Of a DNA stretch of 64,000 bases, positions 46,901-53,753 are shown piece after piece. The position numbers and the translations under genes were made by a program. The stretch is from Chitinophagaceae bacterium (GTDB lineage Bacteria > Bacteroidota > Bacteroidia > Chitinophagales > Chitinophagaceae): assembly GCA_019638615.1 (NCBI GenBank), contig JAHBTL010000024.1, positions 1 through 64,000 on the forward strand, given 5' to 3'. The stretch's first letter is position 1, and each line of letters opens with the position of its first letter. The notes beneath the pieces were generated by a model, which did not search any database, was not told the DNA's origin, and saw only the letters and a list, made by a program, of their open reading frames with translations.

Positions 46901-47303
46901 TTTCCCCAACAACTTTTCCCGACACTGTTATTGTCGTATCAAGCGCTGGAATACTTTTGTCATGTTTATCAAGCACAACAACATATTTATCTTCAATGAT
47001 GTAAGAGAGTGGCTGGTTCAGGAAGCAAGTGCTGAGCGCCTCATTTAGCGATACGCTTTTTAGCTGAACTGTGATGCTGATCGTATGCTTTAGCTGCGCT
47101 CGGGTGTAGATAAAAGAATATCCAGTCTGGCTGGTTATTTCTTTAAGGGCCTTCTCCAAGGGCTCATTGCTTAAGCTGAGCGTAACTGTTGTTTGTCCAT
47201 ATCCCAGGCCAGAAGCCTGGAGACAGGTAAGCAGCATTATCATAGAAATCAGCCTCATAAGCAGTAAGGTTAGGTACTTTCGGACACAAATGTGTATTTC
47301 CAT
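43989..47303 (-). CDS. SusC/RagA TonB-dependent transporter with STN signalling domain
   Basis: An 1104-residue TonB-linked outer-membrane transporter. Signal peptide to about residue 37 (ending LGYGQ), then an STN/secretin-TonB domain (about 40-110: LSNEPLEKALKEITSQTGYSF) that signals to FecR, a carboxypeptidase-regulatory-like domain (about 128-205: VSGKVVGENGVGLLSVSV) and a plug with VQVRGQNSLSQR (IQVRGQNSLSQRSEPLIIVDG in the gene) and KDADATAIYGSRGANGV. A long beta-barrel ends with the typical aromatic C terminus. It lies 13 bp upstream of susD. The STN domain links transport to FecR upstream, so the operon is probably cargo-induced. Confidence 0.96.
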   Translation of the reverse strand: MEIHICVRKYLTLLLMRLISMIMLLTCLQASGLGYGQTTVTLSLSNEPLEKALKEITSQTGYSFIYTRAQLKHTISITVQLKSVSLNEALSTCFLNQPLSYIIEDKYVVVLDKHDKSIPALDTTITVSGKVVGENGVGLLSVSVTAVKSKKGTYTNEKGGFTLGDIPVNEVLVFTSVGYNKEEVTVSKQSFITVTMKQSISMLDETVVMAYGKTSRRFNTGSIGKISSEEIAQQPVSDPLATLHGKVPGLVVTQSSGVPGGSISIQVRGQNSLSQRSEPLIIVDGVPLAANNQPINNQYSILTTSSGISGLSPIANINPLDIESIEILKDADATAIYGSRGANGVVLITTKKGTAGKTRVFANFYTGWSRAPKLPDMLNTAEYMEMRREALANDGFTPSADPWAEGYAPDILIWDTTRNTDFSKMMLGNISHSYNGQVGLSGGNENLQLFLSAGYNKEGTVFPGDMGVSKIFFTNNISYTSRDKKFTARLASSYSNARSNLFNTSISSFLSIPPNAPPLYTEDGKLNWEEGGYYFDNPAAYLDFKYATITDNLLSNLQVEYRIANGLSIRSSFGYNSMQLSEKSTVPISAQLPIYNPTGSLSISQNLYKNWIIEPQAEYEKLIGKGRLNILVGTTFSQNRQNALLVDASGYKSDNLLNSLSAASATYTSNIFSDYKYTALFGRVNYNLDQKYILNLTGRRDGSSRFGPKRRFANFGAFGAAWLFKEERFIQKILPFLSHGKIRTSYGLTGNDQIGNYQYLDTWTINYYSYQGTSALYPSALYNPLYSWETNRKFETALELGFLKDRIYLSTAYFNNRSGNQLVQYALALQTGFGGIISNFPALVQNQGFEFELSASPVQSNSFNWSVSASISLPSNKLVRFEGLSTSGYSTSYIEGKPLSVIYKLNSLGTNPSTGVFDFDDINKDNAVSIPEDFIVKGDADPSYYGGIRNTLSFKKIELDFFIDFKKQTGINYLYSIYSNFSIPGFSANQPKYVLERWQKNGDISEVQKFTTITYNDVYAAKETLRYSNGVYSDASFVRLKTASISWQLPAVIFKVIKTYNSKIFLTGQNLLTISNYKGTDPEIQNYYALPPLRTIAAGISLNL

Positions 47304-47373
47304 ACTTTTGCATTGTTGGGTTTATTAAATACAGTTGTTTGCGCAATTGATTTTGGGTTGACCCAACATTCCG

Positions 47374-47398
47374 CCGGAAGTGCTCGCAACACTTCCGG
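47374..47398. terminator. Hairpin between fecR and susC
   Basis: A nine-base-pair stem, ccggaagtg (47374-47382) with cacttccgg (47390-47398). The T run follows on the plus strand only; on the minus strand, the direction of the operon, it is followed by aatgttggg, so it is more likely a processing or attenuation hairpin than a terminator for fecR. Confidence 0.55.
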
Positions 47399-47432
47399 TT
47401 TTTACTGGTATCAACCGGTGTAAGCTCAGCCG

Positions 47433-48632
47433 TCAGGGTAATACATAAATGATATTATTTTCAGTTTTAAATTTTACATAGCCATTTAATTGCAGTAGAC
47501 GCAGCAACTTTTCTAATGGCTCACCTCTGCTTATAGTAGCATTAAACTGTTGTTTAAAATCACCCTGATAAACAATTTTTGCATTGTACCACCTTGCCAC
47601 CTGGGTCATTATTTGTTCAATAGGCGCATCGTGAAAAACGAATAAACCTTCTTTCCAGCCGGTTGCTTCCTCTATATCAATATTGGTGGCTGTGGCTATT
47701 GTATCATCCTGTATAACCGCCTGCATTCCCGGAGCTAAAACTGCTTTATGCCTGTCATTTTGAACAAGCACTTTTCCCTCAACAAGCGTTATCGTCTTTT
47801 CTTTCTCTTTAGGATAAGCCTGCACATTGAAATGAGTGCCCAATACTGCCACCGTATCGCTATCTGCCAATACAACCTTAAAAGGAGCTTTTGCATTATG
47901 AGCAACTTCAAAATAGGCTTCACCCGATAGCTCAACCCTGCGTTCATTACTATGGAAAGCTGCCGGGTAGCGCAGGGTACTTTCTGCATTCAGCCACACT
48001 TTAGTGTTATCATTCAGTGTTACCTGAAACTGGCCACCCACGGGAGTAGTAAGCATATGTATAGCCTCTACATTTTTACCATCACTTTCTTGCGGGTATA
48101 TTAAAACTTCATCATCTTGTTTTGATATATTAAGTGCTGCGGCAGTTGGCAGCGGGCCGTTTTTGGCATCGGCAAGATCAATAATGGAGCCATCGGGTAA
48201 AGTGAGCGTGGCTTTATTTCCTCCCGGTTGCAGTATATCTCTTTTCACTATTGGCGGTTTTTTGTTTGGGGAGGAAGACGAATTGGCGGTACGCCATACC
48301 GCAAATACGACCAATAAAATAATAAACATTGCTGCGGCAGACATCCATACCAACCCCATTTTCCTCCTTTTTGGTTTTTCAAACCGGCCACCTTGTTGCA
48401 GTTCCCGGAAAATTTGTTCAGACTGTGTTCTTTCCATCATCGCCAGGTTAGCTTCAATATTCTTTTCATCTGTCAGGTCTTCAAACAGTTTCATGTTTCT
48501 ATCGTTTGCATTTACCCAATCATCCAGTTCTACATGTTCAGCATTACTAAGGGTATTGCGGATATACCCGGCAATAAGGTAGGCTACGCGATGGGCTTCC
48601 TTGTCCATATGGCTGTATGGATTGTTATTCAT
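47433..48632 (-). CDS. FecR-family anti-sigma factor
   Basis: A 399-residue inner-membrane protein. Cytoplasmic N-terminal part of about 85 residues (HRVAYLIAGYIRNTLSNAEH and NDRNMKLFEDLTDEKN), one membrane helix (MSAAAMFIILLVVFAVW, about 94-111), then the periplasmic FecR domain (TTPVGGQFQVTLNDNTKVWL, LSGEAYFEVAHNAKAPFKV, VLGTHFNVQAYP) and a C-terminal DUF4974-like domain (LEKLLRLLQLNGYVKF). It would receive a signal from the SusC STN domain and free a sigma factor. No sigma gene is adjacent; the nearest is at 53.2 kb and has its own partner. Confidence 0.93.
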   Translation of the reverse strand: MNNNPYSHMDKEAHRVAYLIAGYIRNTLSNAEHVELDDWVNANDRNMKLFEDLTDEKNIEANLAMMERTQSEQIFRELQQGGRFEKPKRRKMGLVWMSAAAMFIILLVVFAVWRTANSSSSPNKKPPIVKRDILQPGGNKATLTLPDGSIIDLADAKNGPLPTAAALNISKQDDEVLIYPQESDGKNVEAIHMLTTPVGGQFQVTLNDNTKVWLNAESTLRYPAAFHSNERRVELSGEAYFEVAHNAKAPFKVVLADSDTVAVLGTHFNVQAYPKEKEKTITLVEGKVLVQNDRHKAVLAPGMQAVIQDDTIATATNIDIEEATGWKEGLFVFHDAPIEQIMTQVARWYNAKIVYQGDFKQQFNATISRGEPLEKLLRLLQLNGYVKFKTENNIIYVLP

Positions 48633-48870
48633 AATATTAAATTAGCACATGCTTCTTATAAGAAAGTACGCAAATGAGGAAACACACTACAAAGTTGAAA
48701 AGAAAATTTTTACCAGAAGACAATTTTTGCAATGCGGAGTAAGCAGCCGATAGGTCTCTGCCCTTACTAAAAGTCCAAAAAAAGATACTAAATGTAAATT
48801 TATATATACTTATTGTTATTTTTTGCTTACCCCACGTTTCCATGGCTGTAACTTTTCGTTTTATGATTTT
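48633..48870. promoter_or_regulatory. Divergent promoter region of fecR and the HTH gene
   Basis: A 238-bp AT-rich region between two divergent genes. On the plus strand tattttttg near 48817-48826 resembles a -7 word 45 bp before the HTH gene. No sigma factor gene or remnant was found in it. Confidence 0.4.
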
Positions 48871-49158
48871 ATGGCCAGGGAAGAAAATGAAACGCAATAC
48901 AAGGTAGTACGTTTAATGTTTCAAAGCAACAATATTAAGCGTATGAAGGATATTGAAAAGCTCTATCCGACAATGATTGCAAAAGCACTTGGTATTAATC
49001 ACAGTAGGTACATTCAAAAATTATATAAGCCCGAAGAGTTTTCAGTTAAACAAATTGTAGAATTAGCAAATTTACTTGACATAAACGCACAGTTGATTAT
49101 AGATGTCATTCTCAAACAATTAAATTCCTCTAATAGAATAAAAAAGAAACCGGTATAA
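48871..49158 (+). CDS. Small helix-turn-helix (Cro/C1-like) protein
   Basis: A 95-residue protein, MAREENETQYKVVRLMFQ at the start. The middle reads YPTMIAKALGINHSRYIQKL and FSVKQIVELANLLDINAQLI, an XRE-type helix-turn-helix pattern. It ends in a basic tail (NRIKKKPV). It stands divergent from fecR, where an ECF sigma gene is usually found, and may regulate that operon. The ORF could begin at 48823, but the ATG at 48871 gives a compact domain. Confidence 0.72.
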   Translation: MAREENETQYKVVRLMFQSNNIKRMKDIEKLYPTMIAKALGINHSRYIQKLYKPEEFSVKQIVELANLLDINAQLIIDVILKQLNSSNRIKKKPV

Positions 49159-49261
49159 AAAACGTCAATAAATTGTTGATCTTCGACCCCACATCAGACA
49201 AGCACCGGAACGTCAATTCAAACGATTCTTTGAAACGTTTACTGGATTTGAAGCAAACCAG

Positions 49262-51577
49262 TTATTTACTGCCTGCTTTTTGCATGGCGTTGCCGCCTGT
49301 GCTGGCGCCACGCATGGCGCGGTGACCTTCTTTGAACAACTGGAACCGGCTGGGCAATTCTTTTACCGGCCACCCATTGTTCGATTCATCAATGTCGGCT
49401 GTTTCCCGGTAAGGATCTATTTTGATGGCGGTTGCTTCCTTATCCTTAATAAATACCTTGCTGAAATTGTATTCATTCAACCGCCAAACGGATACAGGCA
49501 CACGATCTGTTTCTTTGGTACCGTCTTTAAATGTCCATTCAATGATTACGGGCATCAGCATGCCGCCCTTATTGGAAAAGTTCAGCTCGTAAAAATTTTT
49601 TCCCACCCAGGTGCTCCTGTTCACTTCATCCGGCACTACCATCGCATCCTTTTGCTGCTGTCTCATTTTTTCGTCAGCCTGTCTGTTGAAATAATAAAAA
49701 TCCCGCAGGGAAGTATCGGTATCGGTATAAAACTGAATGCTTTTATCGTTTTTGTTACGCTCCTGCCCTATATGAATAAAAGGTTGTTTTGCCAGCGCCT
49801 GCGCATTATGGGGATCATCCATCTTAAACCATTTCACGCTGTCCAATGCTATATCAACAGGCTCCGTTCCAAACCACCATCCGCGCCAGAACCAGTCGAG
49901 ATCCACACCGCTTGCGTCTTCCATGGTACGGAAAAGATCGGCAGGCGTGGGATGCCTGAAAGCCCAGCGGCGGGCATACTGCTTAAACGCGTAATCGAAC
50001 AGCTCCCTTCCCATGATGGTTTCACGCAAAATATTAAGTCCTGTCGCGGCTTTTGCATATGCGTTCCAGCCTATGCTCACCAGGTTATCGCCCATTGTCA
50101 TAATGGGTTCCATATCATTTTTAGGCTGACGGGTATAGTCTGTGATCAAATAAGCAGGTCCTCGCTTGGAAGGATAATTGTTATCAAACTCCTGCTCTGT
50201 TAAAAACTGGCAGAAAGTATTCAGTCCTTCATCCATCCACCACCACTGGCGCTCATCGCTGTTCACGATCATCGGGAAAAAATTATGTCCCACTTCGTGA
50301 ATGATCACGCTGATCATACCATACTTTACCGCCTCGCTGTAAGTGCCGTCTTTTTCGGTGCGGCCATAGTTAAAGCAGATCATGGGATATTCCATACCGC
50401 TGGATGCTTCCACGGAAATAGCTACCGGGTAAGGATAGGGTATGGTATACTTTGAATAGGTTTTAATGGTATGCGCTACTACCTTGGTGGAATATTTGCT
50501 GTACAAATTATATGCTTCCTTAGGATAATAGCTCATGGCCATTACTTTTTTTCCTTCCACCTGCACCGGCATCGCGTCCCATACGAATTTCCGCGATGAA
50601 GTCCATGCAAAATCCCTTACATTCTCCGCTTCGTATATCCATGTTTTGGTGGCGGTTGTTTTGTCTTTTTCGTTGGCAACCGCTTCCTCCAGCGTCACCA
50701 CTTCCAAAGGGTCTTTCGCTGTTTGCGTCTGCTGCCATTTTTTATATTGTGCAGGCGTTAATACCGCATTGTAATTTTTGCATTCGCCCGTAGAGCCTAC
50801 TATATGATCAGCGGGTACGGTCATCTTCACCTTAAAATTCCCGAACGTAAGCGCAAACTCAGCACCTCCTTTAAACTGCAGGTTCTGCCATCCCTGGAAA
50901 TCGGAATACACCGCCAGCCTGGGGTACCACTGGCTCATGGTAAAAACGTGATTGCCGTCCTCTTCAAAAAACTCGTACCCTCCCCTGCCCATGTGGTAAT
51001 ACCTGTCAGGGATCTTATAATTCCAGTCGATGCTGAAAATGAACTTCTGCCCCGGCTGCAATGTAGCCGGCAGGTCGATGCGCATCATCGTTTGATTGAT
51101 GGTATATGAAAGATTCTTCCCTGCAGATACCAGCCTGGTGATCTTTACCCCGTAGTCCTGCATTTTCCGCCAGTCTTCCAGGTCCATGATCTCATTGTGG
51201 TTCATCAGCGGCTTCATTTCCGAACGTGTATCACGGTTGTTGTCGCTGTTGGGGTCGTGGATGTTTTCATCCAGTTGCAACCATATATACTGGAGCGCGT
51301 CGGGAGAATTGTTATAATACGTAATGGTTTCCGAGCCGGTGAGCTTCAGGTTGGCTTCATCCAGCGTGCAGGTAATATCGTAATCGGCACGCTGCTGCCA
51401 GTATTTCGCTCCCGGGGCTCCGCTGGCTGTTCTGTACTCATTGGGAGTGGGCAGCAGGTAGCTCAACTGCTCAAAGCGGTTACCATGGTTGGAGCCGGGG
51501 TTGTTGAGATGCTGGGCTTTTACGCTCAAACAGGTTGTTAATAAAACAACGAAAAAAAATATACGTGTTTGCAACAT
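49262..51577 (-). CDS. M1-family zinc aminopeptidase-like protein, exported
   Basis: A 771-residue protein with signal peptide (IFFFVVLLTTCLSVKAQ). The gluzincin motif is intact: VIIHEVGHNFFPMIVNSDER, then WWWMDEGLNTF supplies the third zinc ligand. A substrate-binding motif EASSGMEYPMICFNYG replaces the GAMEN of classical M1 enzymes. It probably digests peptides in the periplasm or outside. It lies 20 bp downstream of the hupE gene, in one transcription unit. Confidence 0.92.
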   Translation of the reverse strand: MLQTRIFFFVVLLTTCLSVKAQHLNNPGSNHGNRFEQLSYLLPTPNEYRTASGAPGAKYWQQRADYDITCTLDEANLKLTGSETITYYNNSPDALQYIWLQLDENIHDPNSDNNRDTRSEMKPLMNHNEIMDLEDWRKMQDYGVKITRLVSAGKNLSYTINQTMMRIDLPATLQPGQKFIFSIDWNYKIPDRYYHMGRGGYEFFEEDGNHVFTMSQWYPRLAVYSDFQGWQNLQFKGGAEFALTFGNFKVKMTVPADHIVGSTGECKNYNAVLTPAQYKKWQQTQTAKDPLEVVTLEEAVANEKDKTTATKTWIYEAENVRDFAWTSSRKFVWDAMPVQVEGKKVMAMSYYPKEAYNLYSKYSTKVVAHTIKTYSKYTIPYPYPVAISVEASSGMEYPMICFNYGRTEKDGTYSEAVKYGMISVIIHEVGHNFFPMIVNSDERQWWWMDEGLNTFCQFLTEQEFDNNYPSKRGPAYLITDYTRQPKNDMEPIMTMGDNLVSIGWNAYAKAATGLNILRETIMGRELFDYAFKQYARRWAFRHPTPADLFRTMEDASGVDLDWFWRGWWFGTEPVDIALDSVKWFKMDDPHNAQALAKQPFIHIGQERNKNDKSIQFYTDTDTSLRDFYYFNRQADEKMRQQQKDAMVVPDEVNRSTWVGKNFYELNFSNKGGMLMPVIIEWTFKDGTKETDRVPVSVWRLNEYNFSKVFIKDKEATAIKIDPYRETADIDESNNGWPVKELPSRFQLFKEGHRAMRGASTGGNAMQKAGSK

Positions 51578-51597
51578 ATCTGTTTTTTAAAATTATC

Positions 51598-52179
51598 CTA
51601 TAATTCCGCCAGTCTTTCCAGTGCCATCACCAGTGCAATGGAGAAAATACCTCCTGAAATAAACAATATCCATTCCCGGCGGGGTGTTTTAAAAACAGGT
51701 ACAAATATAAAACCCAGCAGCATTACAGCCAGTACTATTAACAGTTGTCCCAGCTCCAGCCCTATATTAAAGGCCAGCAACTGTGTTACGATCTGCTCAT
51801 TTTTGCCCATCATGCTGCGGAGGTAGTTCGAAAATCCCATGCCATGTATCAGCCCAAAAACCAACGCGGCGGCATACTTCCATTTTATTTTTTCTACATC
51901 GAACTTTTTTACCCACACGTTCTGCAAGGCTGTGATCATAATGGTAACAGGGATCAGGAATTCTATCCAGTTGCTGGATAGAAGTATTTTATTGTAAATG
52001 CTCAATGCCAGCGTTACGGAATGACCGATGGTAAAAGCCGTAACCAGCAGCAATACTTTCTTCCAGTCGCCCGGCAAATAGGGAAGGCAAAGCGCCACCA
52101 CGAACAATATGTGATCGTAGCCTCTTATATCGGTTATATGATACAGGCCTTCCCGCAGGAAAAATGTAAAATCGTTCAT
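51598..52179 (-). CDS. HupE/UreJ-like membrane protein
   Basis: About 193 residues and six membrane helices. Family words: HITDIRGYDHILFVVALCLP, TAFTIGHSVTLALSIY, FGLIHGMGFSNYLR and LAFNIGLELGQLLIVLAVML, with the His/Asp/Glu residues of HupE-type nickel or cobalt transporters. In Bacteroidota it is commonly found with an M1 peptidase and a DUF6702 protein, as here, and its role in that setting is unknown. Start at ATG 52179; the eight upstream residues are optional. Confidence 0.85.
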   Translation of the reverse strand: MNDFTFFLREGLYHITDIRGYDHILFVVALCLPYLPGDWKKVLLLVTAFTIGHSVTLALSIYNKILLSSNWIEFLIPVTIMITALQNVWVKKFDVEKIKWKYAAALVFGLIHGMGFSNYLRSMMGKNEQIVTQLLAFNIGLELGQLLIVLAVMLLGFIFVPVFKTPRREWILFISGGIFSIALVMALERLAEL

Positions 52180-52215
52180 AGAAGAAAGATTAGATTGGTG
52201 CATTTCAAACTTTCG

Positions 52216-52301
52216 CAGGCGGGTGATGACACCCGCCTGTAGGGCTCACTACCGGTCGGTGCCCGCCTGAATGACGTAGTCGGGCAGGTCCCACCGACCG
52301 G
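52216..52301. repeat. Pair of hairpins in the hupE/DUF6702 divergent region
   Basis: Hairpin 1: caggcgggt (52216-52224) with acccgcctg (52231-52239), six-base loop. Hairpin 2: ccggtcggt (52252-52260) with accgaccgg (52293-52301), enclosing a second gcccg/cgggc pair (52261-52265, 52281-52285). The phrase gcccgcctgaatgacg partly repeats hairpin 1, which suggests a REP-like element. Confidence 0.7.
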
Positions 52302-52395
52302 AAAATTTGCATAATACGAAAACTTGAAATACGCCCCCATCAGATTGAAAAAGTTTAAAATAAATCAGACTTTTGTAACTGCAAAATTTGTTTGG

Positions 52396-52902
52396 ATGGT
52401 TCGTTCTGTTGTCCCGGTGATGCTCCTTTTGTTATCCTGCCTGTCGTTCAGGGAAGAGAATAAACATCCCTATTATGTAAGCGTAACCGAAATAGAATAC
52501 ATCCAGACAAATAAAGAAATAGGGATTGCCTGTAAAATTTTTGCCGACGATTTTGAGCAGGCGTTAAAAGAAATGTATCACACGAAAATAGACCTGTACA
52601 ACACAAAAGATACCGCTTTAACAGGCAAACAGATAGCTGGTTATATTAGTAAACATTTACAACTGCTTGCCGACGGAAAGCCTGTACCGCTTCAATACCT
52701 GGGCTTTGAAATAGAGGGGGAAGCCGCCTGGTGCTACTTTTCATCCGCCAACATTGCTCCTTTTCAACAGATACAGGTTTTTAATGATCTTTTATACGAA
52801 TACAAAAAAGAACAGGTAAACCTGATGCATGTAAAGGTGAACAGCAACCGGAAAAGCGGCAGGCTCACTTCGCCCGACAACAGGCTGAGCTTTGATTTTT
52901 AG
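52396..52902 (+). CDS. DUF6702-like exported protein
   Basis: About 168 residues with an N-terminal signal (VVPVMLLLLSCLSF), possibly a lipoprotein (LLSC). The mature part begins HPYYVSVTEIEYIQTNKE, typical of DUF6702 proteins, with EIGIACKIFADDFEQAL and a C-terminal VNLMHVKVNSNRKSG. Function unknown. Divergent from hupE and the M1 peptidase, its habitual neighbours. The ATG at 52396 is chosen because the upstream extension has no signal character. Confidence 0.78.
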   Translation: MVRSVVPVMLLLLSCLSFREENKHPYYVSVTEIEYIQTNKEIGIACKIFADDFEQALKEMYHTKIDLYNTKDTALTGKQIAGYISKHLQLLADGKPVPLQYLGFEIEGEAAWCYFSSANIAPFQQIQVFNDLLYEYKKEQVNLMHVKVNSNRKSGRLTSPDNRLSFDF

Positions 52903-53207
52903 TCATTGGCAGCCCGCCACCATCTTCGCGCCGGTTGGGATTAAATATTATGGCGGGAGAAGCCACCCTCGCAGAAAAAGAGCCAATTGTCATCAAAACA
53001 GCCTGGCTTACAATCTCCCCAACCACCGCGCTTTTGTTTTCGTATACTATGCTGTAAATACCACATGTTTAAATAGTGTTATAATCGTATGAAAACAGGT
53101 CGATATATGTGGTAAACGGAATAATAATTTTTAACTTACCCGTTAAACAGCATTAAGCTGCCGGCGGAGAAGGACAGAGGGCGGTACCAAAATACAATTG
53201 ATAGTAA
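52903..53207. other. 305-bp gap with a reversed module A fragment
   Basis: Near 52943-52975 ggcgggagaagccaccctcg, then cagaaaaagagcc, is a reverse-oriented part of repeat module A. The rest is the leader of the ECF sigma gene; no gene was seen. Confidence 0.55.
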
Positions 53208-53753
53208 TTGAGTCGGAACCCTGCAGATATTGACCTTATAAGCGGATGCATCAACAACGACCGTCAGGCACAGGAACGTTTGTATAAACAGTTCTATGTG
53301 TCTATGACCTCTATTTGCATGCGGTATACACGCAACGAGCACGACGCCATAGAGGTATTACACAATGGCTTTTTAAAAGTATTCAAGCATATTCACCAGT
53401 TCGACCAGGTGAAAGCCAGCTTGTATACGTGGATAAGAACCATTATGGTAAATACCGCCATTGACTTTGTTCGGCAACATCATAAGCACGCGAGGCAGCT
53501 TGAGCTGGATCAGGCAAACGAACCCTATATTGACAGCGAGGCGCTGCAAAAGCTGGACGCGGGTGAGCTGTTGCATCTTGTACGCAAGCTTCCGCCGGCT
53601 ACACAAACTGTCTTCAACCTGTATGTAATAGAAGGATATACTCATAAAGAAATAGGTATTAAAATGGGCATCAGCGAAGGCACAAGCAAGTGGCATTTAA
53701 GCGAAGCACGGAAGTTATTGCAGAAATCACTCAAAACATTATATGTAGTATAA
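53208..53753 (+). CDS. ECF-type RNA polymerase sigma factor
   Basis: A 181-residue sigma-70 family protein. Region 2: AQERLYKQFYVSMTSICMRY and FLKVFKHIHQFDQVKASLYTW, with IMVNTAIDFVRQH. Region 4: LPPATQTVFNLYVIEGYTHK and EIGIKMGISEGTSKWHLSEA, a clear helix-turn-helix. A TAA stop lies directly before the TTG at 53208 and no ATG precedes region 2, so TTG is the start. The next gene begins within the stop codon (TAATG), so the two are translationally coupled; its product carries the likely anti-sigma segment. Confidence 0.92.
   Translation: MSRNPADIDLISGCINNDRQAQERLYKQFYVSMTSICMRYTRNEHDAIEVLHNGFLKVFKHIHQFDQVKASLYTWIRTIMVNTAIDFVRQHHKHARQLELDQANEPYIDSEALQKLDAGELLHLVRKLPPATQTVFNLYVIEGYTHKEIGIKMGISEGTSKWHLSEARKLLQKSLKTLYVV

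Noticed and set aside
47374-47398. Rho-independent terminator ending fecR
   Set aside because: The T run lies on the wrong side for minus-strand transcription, so it is listed only as a hairpin of uncertain role.
49280-50203. A 307-codon plus-strand ORF opposite the M1 peptidase
   Set aside because: It mirrors the zinc peptidase coding sequence, has no family features, and no start context. It is a frame shadow.
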